Part shown: in pieces, positions 7,942-16,923 of the stretch
How positions within the stretch are numbered: the stretch's first letter is position 1
How the letters are laid out: each line of letters opens with the position of its first letter
NCBI GenBank assembly: GCA_963736695.1
Contig: CAVTPU010000004.1
Location: forward strand, 3,100,001 to 3,164,000
DNA: 64,000 nt
Source: CAVTPU01 sp963736695
Lineage (GTDB): Bacteria > Actinomycetota > Actinomycetes > Mycobacteriales > Micromonosporaceae
Direction: 5' to 3'
The notes under the pieces: generated by a model
Database searches by the model: none
What the model was told of the DNA's origin: nothing
Seen by the model: only the letters and a program-made list of their open reading frames with translations
Program-made: the position numbers and the translations under genes

Positions 7942-8927
7942 CCGAGCCCGGGCGGTGGCTGCTCAACGAGGCTGAGAGCCGGGACATCTTCGTGGAGAAG
8001 ATCGTTCCCCGAGAATTCGTTCGCGGCAGGCCGGGGCAGCCGACGCCGGTGGCTGTCTTCGTTATCGCGCAGCATGGTTCGGGTAAGACCGACACGTCGC
8101 AGGCGATCAAGACGGTGCTCGACCAGCGCGGGGGCGCTGTGGTCATCGACAATGACTTGTATAAGCCGTATCACCCGGCGTACAAGCCGTTGATGAAGGT
8201 GGACGGCGAGCTTGCCACGGCGGCGGTCGCTTTGGACGGGCAGCGGTGGGGGCGGATGGCGTCGGACTATCTGCGTGAGCACCGGGTCGACGTGATGATC
8301 GAGGAGACGGTGCAGAATCCGCCGTACTTCCGGGAGCAGGTCCACGCGTGGCGGGGTGCCGGTTACCGGGTGGAGGTTGCGTTGCTGGCGGTGCCGGAGC
8401 CGGTGAGTCGTCTCGGGGTGTTGGACCGTTATCAGAGCCAGGTCAACGCGAAGGGTTCCGGTCGGTTGCCGTCCACTGATAAGCAGCGTCTCGCGTTCGC
8501 CGGTGTGGCGGAGGTCGCGGCGATGGTTGAGGCCGAGGGCTTGGTCGACGTGGTGAGTGTGTGGCGGCGGGGCAACGTCAATCTTTACTTCAACCGGTTG
8601 GACGACGGTGTGTGGGATCGGACGCCTGGCGCTGTGCAGGTGTTGGGGGACGAGCGTGGTCGGCTTCGCACGGTGGCCGAGACGACGGACTTCCTGCGCA
8701 CGCACGCCCGGCTGGTGCAGACGATGGGGCCACGTTTCCACGGTCAGCTCGATGACGTGTTGGCCCAGGTGAGACCGTTGCTGGCGCGGTTGACGCCGGG
8801 CCAGATGGTCGCGGCCGCCCATCAACGTCCGTTGCAGGTGGCTGCTGCCCAGTCGGCCGCTGGAATACGGCCGGCTGGCGTGGACTCGTCACACCGCCAT
8901 CAGTCGTCGCCTCACGCCGAGAGGTAA
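7938..8927 (+). CDS. Zeta-like P-loop protein with altered catalytic motifs (TA pair 2)
   Basis: 329 residues, collinear with the zeta-like proteins at 817 and 19275. The Asp of VIDNDLYKPY and the Glu of VMIEET are kept. The P-loop reads AQHGSGKT (residues 44-51), with Ala replacing the first Gly of GQPGAGKT. The segment that is GRLTAR..HD..YRG in the other two reads GRLPSTDKQRLAFAG, so the Arg expected to contact the phosphates is missing. The reading frame is intact and codon use is like its neighbours, so this is divergence rather than decay. It may be a weakened toxin, a paralogue with a different substrate, or a non-toxic partner. The gene ends at a long hairpin shared with the converging conjugation operon. 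Confidence 0.8.
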   Translation: MTEPGRWLLNEAESRDIFVEKIVPREFVRGRPGQPTPVAVFVIAQHGSGKTDTSQAIKTVLDQRGGAVVIDNDLYKPYHPAYKPLMKVDGELATAAVALDGQRWGRMASDYLREHRVDVMIEETVQNPPYFREQVHAWRGAGYRVEVALLAVPEPVSRLGVLDRYQSQVNAKGSGRLPSTDKQRLAFAGVAEVAAMVEAEGLVDVVSVWRRGNVNLYFNRLDDGVWDRTPGAVQVLGDERGRLRTVAETTDFLRTHARLVQTMGPRFHGQLDDVLAQVRPLLARLTPGQMVAAAHQRPLQVAAAQSAAGIRPAGVDSSHRHQSSPHAER

Positions 8928-8931
8928 CCGT

Positions 8932-8987
8932 CGACAGCCAATAGTCCCCATCGAGACAGTGATCTCGGTGGGGACTATTGGCTGTCG
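8932..8987. terminator. Bidirectional hairpin between toxin 2 and the conjugation operon
   Basis: A 25-bp stem with one mismatch closes on a loop of about six bases. It lies 4 nt after toxin 2, and its right arm contains the stop codon of the converging DUF4913 gene. The size and position suit a two-way terminator; there is no T-tract, as is usual in GC-rich actinobacteria. Confidence 0.7.
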
Positions 8988-9412
8988 GGGAGTTGAGCGA
9001 GGATCCCGGCGGGGACGGGGTCGACGGGCAGTGTCGCGGGTGGGGTGTGTTTGTCGGGTCGGCAGCGGGTGAATGGGCCGGTTTCGTTGGTGAGTGCGTT
9101 GAGGTGGGGGTCGAGGTGGTCGCGCCACCAGATGCTCATGCCGGTGGCTGGGTCGGATATGCGCAGTGTTTCCCAGGCGCGCCAGAGGGCGTAGATGCGG
9201 CTGAGTGCTTCGGGGTGCGCCCACCATTGTCGGCACCAGAGGGCGCCGCTGGCGGCGCCGGTGGCGAGGCGTCTTTCGATGACTTGGGAGAGGTATTGGT
9301 CGACGTACGCGCCGACATTAGGAAAAACGGGAAGGGGAGCGGCTGGTTCGGTGGGTGGGGTGCCGGTGAGTTGGTCGAGGAGGGTGTCGAGTTCGGCGAT
9401 GTGGTCGGTCAT
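8975..9412 (-). CDS. DUF4913 domain protein, last gene of the conjugation operon
   Basis: 145 residues. Recognisable DUF4913 pattern: LWCRQWWAHPEALSRIYALWRAWE around residues 60-83, then MSIWWRDHLDPHL and GPF(T)RC near the C-terminus. The function of the domain is unknown; it recurs in conjugative elements and plasmids of actinobacteria. The ATG overlaps the stop of the upstream coupling ATPase by 4 nt, so the two are translationally coupled, which suggests a partner of the coupling protein. Confidence 0.8.
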   Translation of the reverse strand: MTDHIAELDTLLDQLTGTPPTEPAAPLPVFPNVGAYVDQYLSQVIERRLATGAASGALWCRQWWAHPEALSRIYALWRAWETLRISDPATGMSIWWRDHLDPHLNALTNETGPFTRCRPDKHTPPATLPVDPVPAGILAQLPDSQ

Positions 9413-11217
9413 GGTGTTCCGTCCGGCGGGGTTTCGGCGGGTTGGAGGGTCCAGTCGGTTTGTTGGTCGGGGTCCCAGTGGCGGATGGAGGCTTTGATGC
9501 GGTCGGCGTGGGGGCCGTTGTGCCAGGGGATGGTGCGGCCGAGGACGGGTGGTGCGCCGGAGGAGAAGACGACCATGCGGCCTCGGGGGAGGGCGTGGAG
9601 GTCGGCGATGTCGAGGATGCGTTGGCGGCGTGGTGCGTGGGAGACGGAGGTGTCGCCCCAGCCGATGCCGGTGGTGGATGTGGATCGGGTGATGATGTCG
9701 TGTTCGCCGACGAGTTTGGATAGTTCGTCGAGGAAGTCGGGGTCGGCGACGCCGCCGCCGTAGGTGCGTATGTTCGCGGCGGACCAGAGTTTGCGCATGC
9801 CTTCGCGGCCCCATACGTCGATGCCTTGGGCGTAGCTTTGCAGGATTGTGTCGATGGGTAGTCCGTGTGAGCCGTAGTAGCTGTAGAGGGATGGGAGTTG
9901 GCGGAGTCGGCAGATGTTGGCGGCTTCGTCGAGGACGGACAGCATGGGTGGGTCGAGGCGGCGGCCGGGTTGGGTGCGGGCGTGGAGTTCGCCGGCTCTC
10001 AGGGTCGCGTCGGTGAGGGCGGCGATGAGTGGGGCGGGGGAGCCGGGTCCGCCTTGGCTGAGTAGGTAGAGGGTGCCGCGGGTGGTGACGTGGGCGCGGG
10101 GGTCGAATTCGTGGATGGTGTTTGTTGTGGGTGGGGTGACCCAGCGGGTGACGGCTGGTTCGGTGAGGCACATGAGCATTTTTTGGCCGCCGGCGTAGAT
10201 GCCGCCTTTGGTTCGGTCGGGCATGTTCATGACGCCGTTGATGGCTTCGGCGGGTAGTTCGTAGTTGTGTTGGCGCAGGATTTGGGCTGGTTCGTCGTCG
10301 CGGAAGTTGACGACCCACCGGTAGGCGTCGAGGACGGTTCGGCCGCCGACGGCTGCGGCGAGGAGCAGGTTCGCGACGAGTTCTTCGGAGGAGGGGTCGA
10401 AGAACGCGTCGCGTTGGACGCCGGGTTCGCGTTCTGCGGAGGCGAAGTGTTCGGCGAGGCGGCGTGCTGTGGTGATGGTGTCGATGTGTCGGAGTGGGTT
10501 CCACCACATGGTTTGGTTGCCGTCGAGGATGGATTGTGGGTCGAATATCCAGATGGGGCCGCGTTCGGCGCGTGGGTCGCGGGTGGCGTCGACGATGTCG
10601 CCTTTGACGCTGGTGACGATGACGGGGCCGGGGGCGGCGACGATCGCGGGGATGGCCCGGCAGGTGGTTTTTCCGGTGCGTGGCCCCCAAATGTCGACGG
10701 CCATGTCTTCCCACGATTGGGACAGGGGTGTGCCGTCGAGGGTGAGGCAGATTTGGACGCCGGCGTTGTCGAGGTCGATGTGGCGGGTGTCGGCGAGGGT
10801 TGGTCGGAGTCGGCGGGCGGATTCGGTGACCCCGGTGGGGGTGAGGTGGGTGACGTCTTCGCGGGTGGCCATTTTCCGGCCGGCGGCGTCGATTCGGGTT
10901 CGGTTCTTGCGGTGGCGTCGCCACCACCACGCGACGGTGGTTGTGATGACGGCGAGGGTGGCGAGTTCGATGGCGGCAACGCGGGTGCACGCGGTGGTCC
11001 AGTTGATGTCGCCGCCGATGAGGCCGAAGAGGGCGGCGAAGATCCCGCCACCGGTGTAGCCGGGGGCGTGGGTGGTGGCGATGGGGATCCATACGGTGGT
11101 GGCGGCGGTGAGGACGATGAGTGCGGCGCCGCCGACGGTCGCGCCGCCGAGGTGACCGCCGGTGTTACCGCCGGGTCCGGGTCGGCGGGTCACGCGGGTC
11201 GTCCGGTGGTTGTCCAT
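9409..11217 (-). CDS. TraG/VirD4-like type IV coupling ATPase
   Basis: 602 residues. Two N-terminal hydrophobic segments (about 30-50 and 80-100) would anchor it in the membrane. The nucleotide-binding loop is WGPRTGKTT (about residues 177-185), one residue shorter in spacing than the usual GPxxSGK form, and Walker B is SVLDEAANI. The segments around KGDIV, IFDPQ and the C-terminal GRTI are those of the actinobacterial TraM-recognition/TraG family, which hands relaxase-bound DNA to the secretion channel. Its start overlaps the preceding VirB4-like gene by 28 nt. It is not FtsK/TraB-like, so transfer is by a type IV system with single-stranded DNA rather than the Streptomyces double-stranded route. 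No relaxase is in view. Confidence 0.85.
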   Translation of the reverse strand: MDNHRTTRVTRRPGPGGNTGGHLGGATVGGAALIVLTAATTVWIPIATTHAPGYTGGGIFAALFGLIGGDINWTTACTRVAAIELATLAVITTTVAWWWRRHRKNRTRIDAAGRKMATREDVTHLTPTGVTESARRLRPTLADTRHIDLDNAGVQICLTLDGTPLSQSWEDMAVDIWGPRTGKTTCRAIPAIVAAPGPVIVTSVKGDIVDATRDPRAERGPIWIFDPQSILDGNQTMWWNPLRHIDTITTARRLAEHFASAEREPGVQRDAFFDPSSEELVANLLLAAAVGGRTVLDAYRWVVNFRDDEPAQILRQHNYELPAEAINGVMNMPDRTKGGIYAGGQKMLMCLTEPAVTRWVTPPTTNTIHEFDPRAHVTTRGTLYLLSQGGPGSPAPLIAALTDATLRAGELHARTQPGRRLDPPMLSVLDEAANICRLRQLPSLYSYYGSHGLPIDTILQSYAQGIDVWGREGMRKLWSAANIRTYGGGVADPDFLDELSKLVGEHDIITRSTSTTGIGWGDTSVSHAPRRQRILDIADLHALPRGRMVVFSSGAPPVLGRTIPWHNGPHADRIKASIRHWDPDQQTDWTLQPAETPPDGTP

Positions 11218-12638
11218 CGGGAGTCGGTGTTGCCGAGGTGTTTCTCAATGTCGGTGGGTTCGAGGTGGACGGGAATGCCAGGGCGTCCGCCGACTTTGAT
11301 GAGGAAGTTGCCGCGTCCGACGACGTTGTCGCGGCCGGGGTTGGTCCATGAGGGTGGGGCTGACCAGGACAGCACTTCGCGGCGTTCGGCGTCGGAGAGG
11401 GTGCGGATTTTGTTCACGGCGTCGAGTTCCTGTTCGGAGCAGGGGCCGATCATCATGACGGCGCATCGTTCGGCGAAGCCGCGGGCTTTGGCCCGGTCGG
11501 CTTCGGTGGGGAGGGCGTCGGCGTCGGCGAGGGTGTGGGTGATCATCGCGAGGCCGGTGCCTTGTTGGCGGTTGAGTCGGGTGAGGGAGTCGGCCCGGTC
11601 GACGAGTCCGTGTCCGACGCGTAGTGCCCGCCACATCTCGTCCATGACGGCGAAGAACGTTCGTTGTGGGGCGAGGCCGAGGTCGGCCATGCGGTGGGCG
11701 GCTTCGACTTGCCCGAATCCGTACGCCCAGGTGGTGAGCAGGGTCGCGGCGGTGCGCAGTTCGTCGGTGTAGTCGATGCCGGAGATGTCGACACACACGG
11801 CGGGGGTGTTGAGGTTGATCGGGTTGGTGGTTTGGCCTTCGAATGTGTCGCCGAGCGGGCCGTGGAGGCTGGCGAGGAGGGTGCGTTGCAGGTCGGCGGT
11901 GTCTTCCCGGTAGCGGCCGATGTCTTCGGGGGCGTGCCACAGGGTGACGGCGCGCACCGGGTCGGGGGCGTCACGAACCACGTTCAGCACGTCGGACAGG
12001 ACCGGTTGGGTGTGGGGGTTCTCGTGTTCGGCGAGCCACCGTAGTGCGGCGGCGAGGACGGTTGTCTCGTCGCTGGTGACCGGGCCGCGTCGGATGAGGG
12101 TGAGCAGGGCGACGATCATGTGGAGGCGCCGGTCGGTGACGTTGGCCCGGATCTGCGCGGCTGTTTTCGGGTCGGCGGCGTTCATGACGGCCAGCCACGG
12201 TCCGGCGTCGAGGGGGTTGATGCGGTCGAGGCCGGGGCCGACGCGTAGGACTTGACCGCCGAGGGCGCCGACGAGTGCGGCGTAGTCGGGTTTGAGGTCG
12301 CCGAGGATCAGTGGGGTGACGCCCCGGGCGGACAGGCCGAGCACGAGTCGGCGTACGGCGGTGGATTTGCCCATGCCCGGTTCGGACTCGATGTAGACGG
12401 ACGGGTTGTTGATGAGTCCGGTGCGGGTATACCAGGAGACCGGGTCGAAACAGACGGTGGCACCGGTGTAGAGGTGACGTCCGATGGGCACGCCGATGGT
12501 GGGTGAGGTGGAGCCGGTGCCGAACGGCCACAGGCCACACACTTGGATCGTGGTGCCCCGATATTCGGCGGGTGACTCCACCCAGGACATGTAACCGCCG
12601 CCGGGGGCGGTGTGACCGTAGCGGGTTGGCCGCGACAC
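11190..12638 (-). CDS. VirB4/TraC-like conjugation ATPase
   Basis: 482 residues from a GTG with AGGAGG about 8 nt upstream. Residues 83-94 hold the Walker A loop (ESEPGMGKSTA) and the strand before MDEMWRALR is the Walker B; NRQQGTGLAMITHTLAD corresponds to the sensor region of VirB4-type ATPases. The protein is shorter than classical VirB4 (about 800 residues) because the N-terminal half is separate: the SCO6880-like gene just upstream fills that position, as in other actinobacterial integrative elements. It would energise assembly of the secretion channel at the inner face of the membrane. Confidence 0.85.
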   Translation of the reverse strand: MSRPTRYGHTAPGGGYMSWVESPAEYRGTTIQVCGLWPFGTGSTSPTIGVPIGRHLYTGATVCFDPVSWYTRTGLINNPSVYIESEPGMGKSTAVRRLVLGLSARGVTPLILGDLKPDYAALVGALGGQVLRVGPGLDRINPLDAGPWLAVMNAADPKTAAQIRANVTDRRLHMIVALLTLIRRGPVTSDETTVLAAALRWLAEHENPHTQPVLSDVLNVVRDAPDPVRAVTLWHAPEDIGRYREDTADLQRTLLASLHGPLGDTFEGQTTNPINLNTPAVCVDISGIDYTDELRTAATLLTTWAYGFGQVEAAHRMADLGLAPQRTFFAVMDEMWRALRVGHGLVDRADSLTRLNRQQGTGLAMITHTLADADALPTEADRAKARGFAERCAVMMIGPCSEQELDAVNKIRTLSDAERREVLSWSAPPSWTNPGRDNVVGRGNFLIKVGGRPGIPVHLEPTDIEKHLGNTDSRWTTTGRPA

Positions 12639-12650
12639 CTGACCTCCTAG

Positions 12651-14096
12651 CTAGAACGGGATGGTGGCGTGTTTGTGCAGGACGATCCCGACGGGAAGGC
12701 AGGCGGCGAACGTGGCGGCCTGTGATCCGCTCATGCGTCGCAACGCGATGCGCGCCTCCCCGGCTTGGGCTTTGATGATGCTTTCGGCTTCGGCGAGTCG
12801 GGTCTCGTCGGTGACGGTGGCGGTGACCAGGATGGTGAAGCGGGTCATGCCCGCCCCGCGGGCCTCCTCCCGGGCGGACTGTTCGGCCGCCGCGACGTCG
12901 GCACTGTCACGGGCGGTCGACGCGGCCCGTTTCGACGCGGTGAAGTAGGCGTCGCGTTTGTCACGTTCGACGAGGCGGGCCGCTTCGGCGGGCCCGTAGG
13001 GCCGGTAGATGATCGCGACCCGTTTACGAAGCAGGGTCGGGGCGGGGTCGGTGAGCCGGGAATACATGGTGGAGTAGACGGTGCCCATCGGGGCGGTGAG
13101 CATGCCCCACGAGCGGGACACGCCACTGTCATGCCGGTAGTGGTCCCATGACTCGCGGGCGGCGACCGGCCCGGCGGCGTCCCAACCGATGTGGGGTTGG
13201 TCGCGGTCGAGGTCGGCGGCCTCAACCGGGTCGTAGGCGGACCGTACGACCAACGCCAGGCCGGCGGCGGTGAGGACGTTGACGCTGGCGACGACACCGG
13301 TCAACCCGGCCAGCAGGTGGGGCAGTTTCGCGGCCACGTCCCGACACACGTCCTCGTGCGCGACCCGCCCGGGTGGGGCGCTGAACGTGCACGTCACCCA
13401 CGTTTGGACCCGTGCCGCGCCGAGCGGATATCTGCGGGTCACCTCATCGAGAACCTGGGTGGCCAACGGTGGCGCGGACGCGGTGGTCGTCGCGGCGAGC
13501 TCGTCGACGAGGCGGGTGCCGGGGTCGGGTGCGGTGTCCACCGTGACCTGCGCTTGGACCAGCATGGGTTCCCGGCCGAGGCTGGCCAACCACAACGCCC
13601 ACCGGCCGACCCGCGAGTCGATGACGTCCTGGTCGACCAGGTCGATGCCTTCGGTGTCGCATCGCAACGTGAACGAGTAGTGCCGGGTCTGGGGAATGAC
13701 GACGATCCCGACCGAGTTACCACGACCGGTCGGAACGTCGTAGATCACGGACCGGGCCAGCAGGCCCGGCAGTTGCTGAGTGTCGGTCACCGCGGACGCC
13801 GCCCCGGCGACATACATGTGACGGCGCCGGGACGTTCCCCACCACCACGCCAGGCGCGCCGACAAAACCTGAAGCCCGGTACGCCCATTGACCCGCACCA
13901 TCAACGGCCCCAACGTGATGACCCCGGCGACGGCGATCCACACCGCGGCGACCCTCGACACCGCCGACATGGCGATCGCGAGGATCGTGAAACCGAACGC
14001 AACCCCGGTGCCGACCGGACCCAAACCGAACAGGCCGGCCCGTAAACCCCGACGCCATTGCCCGTACGTGCGCGGCTGCTGTTGTGGTGCTGTCAC
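12651..14096 (-). CDS. SCO6880-like conjugation protein
   Basis: 481 residues, GTG start overlapping the upstream stop by 4 nt. The N-terminus has two hydrophobic helices (GVAFGFTILAIAMSAV and WIAVAGVITLGPLMV, about residues 30-70) like PrgI, followed by a soluble domain with YSFTLRCDTEG and a long charged helix before the C-terminus. The overall plan matches the SCO6880 family found next to VirB4-type ATPases in actinobacterial conjugative elements, where it seems to supply the membrane and N-terminal part of VirB3/VirB4. Between it and the ATPase gene there are only 12 nt with a strong ribosome binding site, so a complex of the two is likely. Confidence 0.8.
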   Translation of the reverse strand: MTAPQQQPRTYGQWRRGLRAGLFGLGPVGTGVAFGFTILAIAMSAVSRVAAVWIAVAGVITLGPLMVRVNGRTGLQVLSARLAWWWGTSRRRHMYVAGAASAVTDTQQLPGLLARSVIYDVPTGRGNSVGIVVIPQTRHYSFTLRCDTEGIDLVDQDVIDSRVGRWALWLASLGREPMLVQAQVTVDTAPDPGTRLVDELAATTTASAPPLATQVLDEVTRRYPLGAARVQTWVTCTFSAPPGRVAHEDVCRDVAAKLPHLLAGLTGVVASVNVLTAAGLALVVRSAYDPVEAADLDRDQPHIGWDAAGPVAARESWDHYRHDSGVSRSWGMLTAPMGTVYSTMYSRLTDPAPTLLRKRVAIIYRPYGPAEAARLVERDKRDAYFTASKRAASTARDSADVAAAEQSAREEARGAGMTRFTILVTATVTDETRLAEAESIIKAQAGEARIALRRMSGSQAATFAACLPVGIVLHKHATIPF

Positions 14097-15310
14097 TGGT
14101 CACCGCCGGCGCCGGACGCGGCGGTCTGGGCGGCGGCCTTCGCGACACCGACCGCTTTACCGACGACCGCGACCCCACCCGCGACGGCCGCGCCGGCGGG
14201 ACCAGCGGCCATCGCAGCCCCACCACCGGCCGCCGCAGCTCCACCGCCGGCGGTCGCCGGCCCGGCTGCTCCCGTGGGAACCAACTCGCCACCACTCGGC
14301 GGGCCAGCAGGCAGTGCGGGAGTTACCCCACCAGACGGTGGTTCACCGCCACCACTGTCAGGACCGCCGCTGGTGGTTTTCCCTCGACCCCGCCCGCCGG
14401 CCATGTTGAGCGCACCGGACGCCAACGGCATCGCCCCGGCCAGAGCCGTGGCCCCGGTGCCGGACCCGGTGACAGCCGCCACCGCCGGCACGACCAGCCG
14501 CTGCAACGCCGGCAACGCCACAACCGACATCGCGATCGTGACCAGACCCAGGATCGCCTCCCGCACGTTCTTTCCGTCCCCGACCAGTCGTATCCCGACC
14601 GCGAAAATCGTGGCGGCGACCGGCTTGTAGAGGATCGCGGCCAACAACCAGCCCAGATACTTGTCGCGCATCTGTCGCCCGCCGCCCATCACCCCGGCCG
14701 CCCCGGCAACCGGCAACAACCCGGCGAGAAGGATCATGATCGCGTCCCGGCCATACAGCAATACGATCTGGACCAGCAACAATGTCGCGGCGAACAAACC
14801 TACGATGATGATCACTATCGGGCTGAGTAGACCCATCGCGCCCGCAGTCGGCACCAACACCACCATTCGCTCTGCGAGATGACCCTTGGCGGCCCGGTCG
14901 AGTATCCATCCCGAATACAGGTCGCCGATCTTGTTGAGGTAGTTGATGACGGCGATTCCCCCGCCGGTCAGCAGCACCAGCCACACCATGCCCCGAGCGG
15001 ACTGAGCCATCTCACGACCGTCGCGCTGCAACGCGGTCCGGATCGCGACGACAAACAACGAACACACCGCCAACGCGCCGACGATCCATACCGTCGACTC
15101 CCGCAAAAACCCGATCACACCAGCGTCCTGGTTCAACTCCAACGCCGGCACGTTGACCCATGACGCCAACGTCAACTTGATCATTTCGGCCGCACCCTTT
15201 GACGCCGCGTCCGCCAACCCGGACAGAGTGCTGTTCGCGACACCACCAACGACAGCGTCGGGAATGCAGAAAAAGACGTCGGCTCCACATTCCTGGGCCT
15301 GCGCCATCAT
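14093..15310 (-). CDS. TrbL/VirB6-like polytopic membrane protein
   Basis: 405 residues. I choose the ATG at 15310, which overlaps the upstream stop (ATGA), over an unsupported longer frame. At least six hydrophobic segments are present (for example IVGALAVCSLFVVAI, MVWLVLLTGGGIAVI, SPIVIIIVGLFAATLLLVQIVLL, MILLAGLLPVAGAAG, AAILYKPVAATIFAVGI). After that follows a Gly/Ala/Pro-rich tail of about 100 residues. This is the architecture of VirB6/TrbL channel components. A Cys-containing N-terminus (ECGADVFFCIPD) may be extracellular. Confidence 0.8.
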   Translation of the reverse strand: MMAQAQECGADVFFCIPDAVVGGVANSTLSGLADAASKGAAEMIKLTLASWVNVPALELNQDAGVIGFLRESTVWIVGALAVCSLFVVAIRTALQRDGREMAQSARGMVWLVLLTGGGIAVINYLNKIGDLYSGWILDRAAKGHLAERMVVLVPTAGAMGLLSPIVIIIVGLFAATLLLVQIVLLYGRDAIMILLAGLLPVAGAAGVMGGGRQMRDKYLGWLLAAILYKPVAATIFAVGIRLVGDGKNVREAILGLVTIAMSVVALPALQRLVVPAVAAVTGSGTGATALAGAMPLASGALNMAGGRGRGKTTSGGPDSGGGEPPSGGVTPALPAGPPSGGELVPTGAAGPATAGGGAAAAGGGAAMAAGPAGAAVAGGVAVVGKAVGVAKAAAQTAASGAGGDQ

Positions 15311-16031
15311 CGAGCGCCCCACTCGACGACGCCAGCGAGGCTGGTCATCTGTTGTTGAATCGAGGCCCACGCGCCGCCAGGAGGGGCGACCATGCGCCAG
15401 TCGCCGTCCTGCCACAGCAGGGTGGACATCAGCATCCAGTGCGACCCGGCCGGGGCCCGAACGACAAGCCCGACCACCGCTTGGCTGGGGCTGTAGGACA
15501 GGAAACGGAACCCGATGAGCGTGGCGAGCGACCCCGGCTCGGATGGAGTCTGCGGGCTCGAACGAAGCATGGTGAGGAGCCGTTCGCGGTCGTCGCTCGG
15601 GACCATCTGGTTGAGGACTGTGGGCTCCCACTTGTCGCGTCCGGCGGACAGGTGGGCGCCGATCTGAGTAGCGGCGATGAGCGCGCCGGTGGGGGTGTGG
15701 GCGTAGCCGGAGGCGGTGTGGGCGTCCACCTTGAACGGTCCGGCCGACGTCGAGAATGGCGTCGGCGACTGCCCCAACAGTCGCCAGGTCACATCGGTCG
15801 GTGCGGTCGTGGGGGTCACGTCACCGGCGGGCGCGTCCGTGTCGGTGCCGGTGGGGTCGGTCGCGGCCGACCCGGTGCCCGACCCCACCGGTGGTGGGGT
15901 CTGCGGGTCGGCGGGGAGAAGATCAGGACGAGGCCGCCCACCACGGCGAGGAGCAGCACGACGGCCGCGGCGATGAATCCCGGGCGGGTGAACGGGGGGC
16001 GGTCAGCAAAGTCGGTCTCATGCCGGGTCAT
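15307..16031 (-). CDS. Membrane-anchored conjugation protein, frame broken
   Basis: The N-terminal part, from an ATG at 16031 that overlaps the upstream stop by 1 nt, carries one transmembrane helix (FIAAAVVLLLAVVGGLVLIF). The C-terminal domain (after about 15900) continues in another frame to 15307: a Pro/Thr/Asp-rich linker, then TWRLLGQSPTPFS and repeated strand-like segments with WMLMSTLLWQDGDWRMV, resembling an NTF2/VirB8-like extracytoplasmic domain. One missing base near 15908-15917 (CCN-GAC-CCG) would join them smoothly. The alternative is a separate gene starting at a GTG at 15888, but that product would lack any anchor or signal. I treat it as one gene with a 1-nt defect. Confidence 0.6.
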
Positions 16032-16330
16032 CAGATCAACGCTCCAACCAGCCACGGGGCGCTGCCGATAAGCACGCACGCGGCCAACACCCAGCCGAGT
16101 CGGGCGACCTGTGAATCGTCGCCACGACGGTGGGAGATGGCCATCATCGCGGCGGTGATCAACAGGCCCGCCACGGCCGCGGCCGTGGCGAGGTACTTCA
16201 CCCACCCGAGAATCGTGTTGATCTTCTGTCCGATCTCACCGGGCAGTGGCTCCGTGCCAGGGTTGACGCCCGGCGGTGGGTCCAACAACACGTCGACGAC
16301 GTGGGTCCACATCGAATAGGTCACTGACAT
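16031..16330 (-). CDS. Pilin-like small membrane protein (VirB2/TrbC type)
   Basis: 99 residues. A polar N-terminal third is followed by two hydrophobic helices (VKYLATAAAVAGLLITAAMMAI and LGWVLAACVLIGSAPWLVGAL) separated by a short charged loop HRRGDDSQ. This is the layout of VirB2/TrbC pilin subunits. No clear signal peptide is seen, as in actinobacterial elements. It is separated by 0-1 nt from its neighbours in the operon. Confidence 0.65.
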   Translation of the reverse strand: MSVTYSMWTHVVDVLLDPPPGVNPGTEPLPGEIGQKINTILGWVKYLATAAAVAGLLITAAMMAISHRRGDDSQVARLGWVLAACVLIGSAPWLVGALI

Positions 16331-16843
16331 CTACATTCCTCCCAGTGCTGAAACGACTCGTTCACGTAACGCGGCCACGTCGGGCGGCACGCCGAGCAGT
16401 CGCGGATCGCCGACGGCGATGAGTTCCTCAACCCACCGCACGGGCCACAGGTGTGGCACCCACCCGGCGATGAGCCGCAACTCGTCGCGTACGCGCCGGG
16501 GGACCCGCCGGGGTGAGGCGGCGACCGTGACCATTCCGAGCAGCCTCGTGCGGGGGGCGACCCCGGCCCGGTGCATCTGCCCGACGACGTGCGACGCGGC
16601 GACCGTGCCGATAGCCGACGCTCGACACACCAACACGACCGGTGCGGGCGTGCCGTCCGGCACGACAGGCCACCCCCGGATACTCGTTCCCAGGCCGGTC
16701 CACCGTGCCAGGGTGCTGGCACCCGAACCGCCATGACAACTCACCCACCACACCGCAGCGGTCTTGTCGACAGTCAGGAACGGTAAAGCCCGGGAGAGTT
16801 CGGCCGGGGCGGCGGGAGTGCCCACCGGACGTATCCGACTCAT
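16331..16843 (-). CDS. DUF6668-like protein with P-loop-like N-terminus, first gene of the operon
   Basis: 171 residues from the ATG at 16843 (GGGGAGG about 10 nt upstream); upstream codons lack support. The segment WWVSCHGGSGASTLARW resembles a deviant Walker A of MinD/ParA-type ATPases (GGSGAST lacks the Lys). Then VVLVCRAS and TRLLGMVTVAAS follow as strand-like segments. This fits what I know as DUF6668, a family commonly at the head of actinobacterial conjugation operons, perhaps a non-catalytic ParA-like protein. The promoter must lie in the 80 nt shared with the divergent lipoprotein gene. Confidence 0.6.
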   Translation of the reverse strand: MSRIRPVGTPAAPAELSRALPFLTVDKTAAVWWVSCHGGSGASTLARWTGLGTSIRGWPVVPDGTPAPVVLVCRASAIGTVAASHVVGQMHRAGVAPRTRLLGMVTVAASPRRVPRRVRDELRLIAGWVPHLWPVRWVEELIAVGDPRLLGVPPDVAALRERVVSALGGM

Positions 16844-16923
16844 CTTCTGACACCTCCCCGTCAATCAGTGCGCAGCCAGCGACGGTAACACCTCGATCAT
16901 TTCCACCACCTATCGTGATCGAC

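Noticed and set aside
8975..11092. A 705-residue Arg/His/Pro-rich frame on the minus strand
   Set aside because: Shadow of the coupling ATPase in another frame; the composition is typical of GC-rich out-of-frame translation. Only its last part (DUF4913, from 9412) is real.
10267..11772. A 501-residue Gly/Asp/Val-rich frame on the plus strand
   Set aside because: Antisense to two clear ATPase genes and with low-complexity composition typical of the complementary frame.
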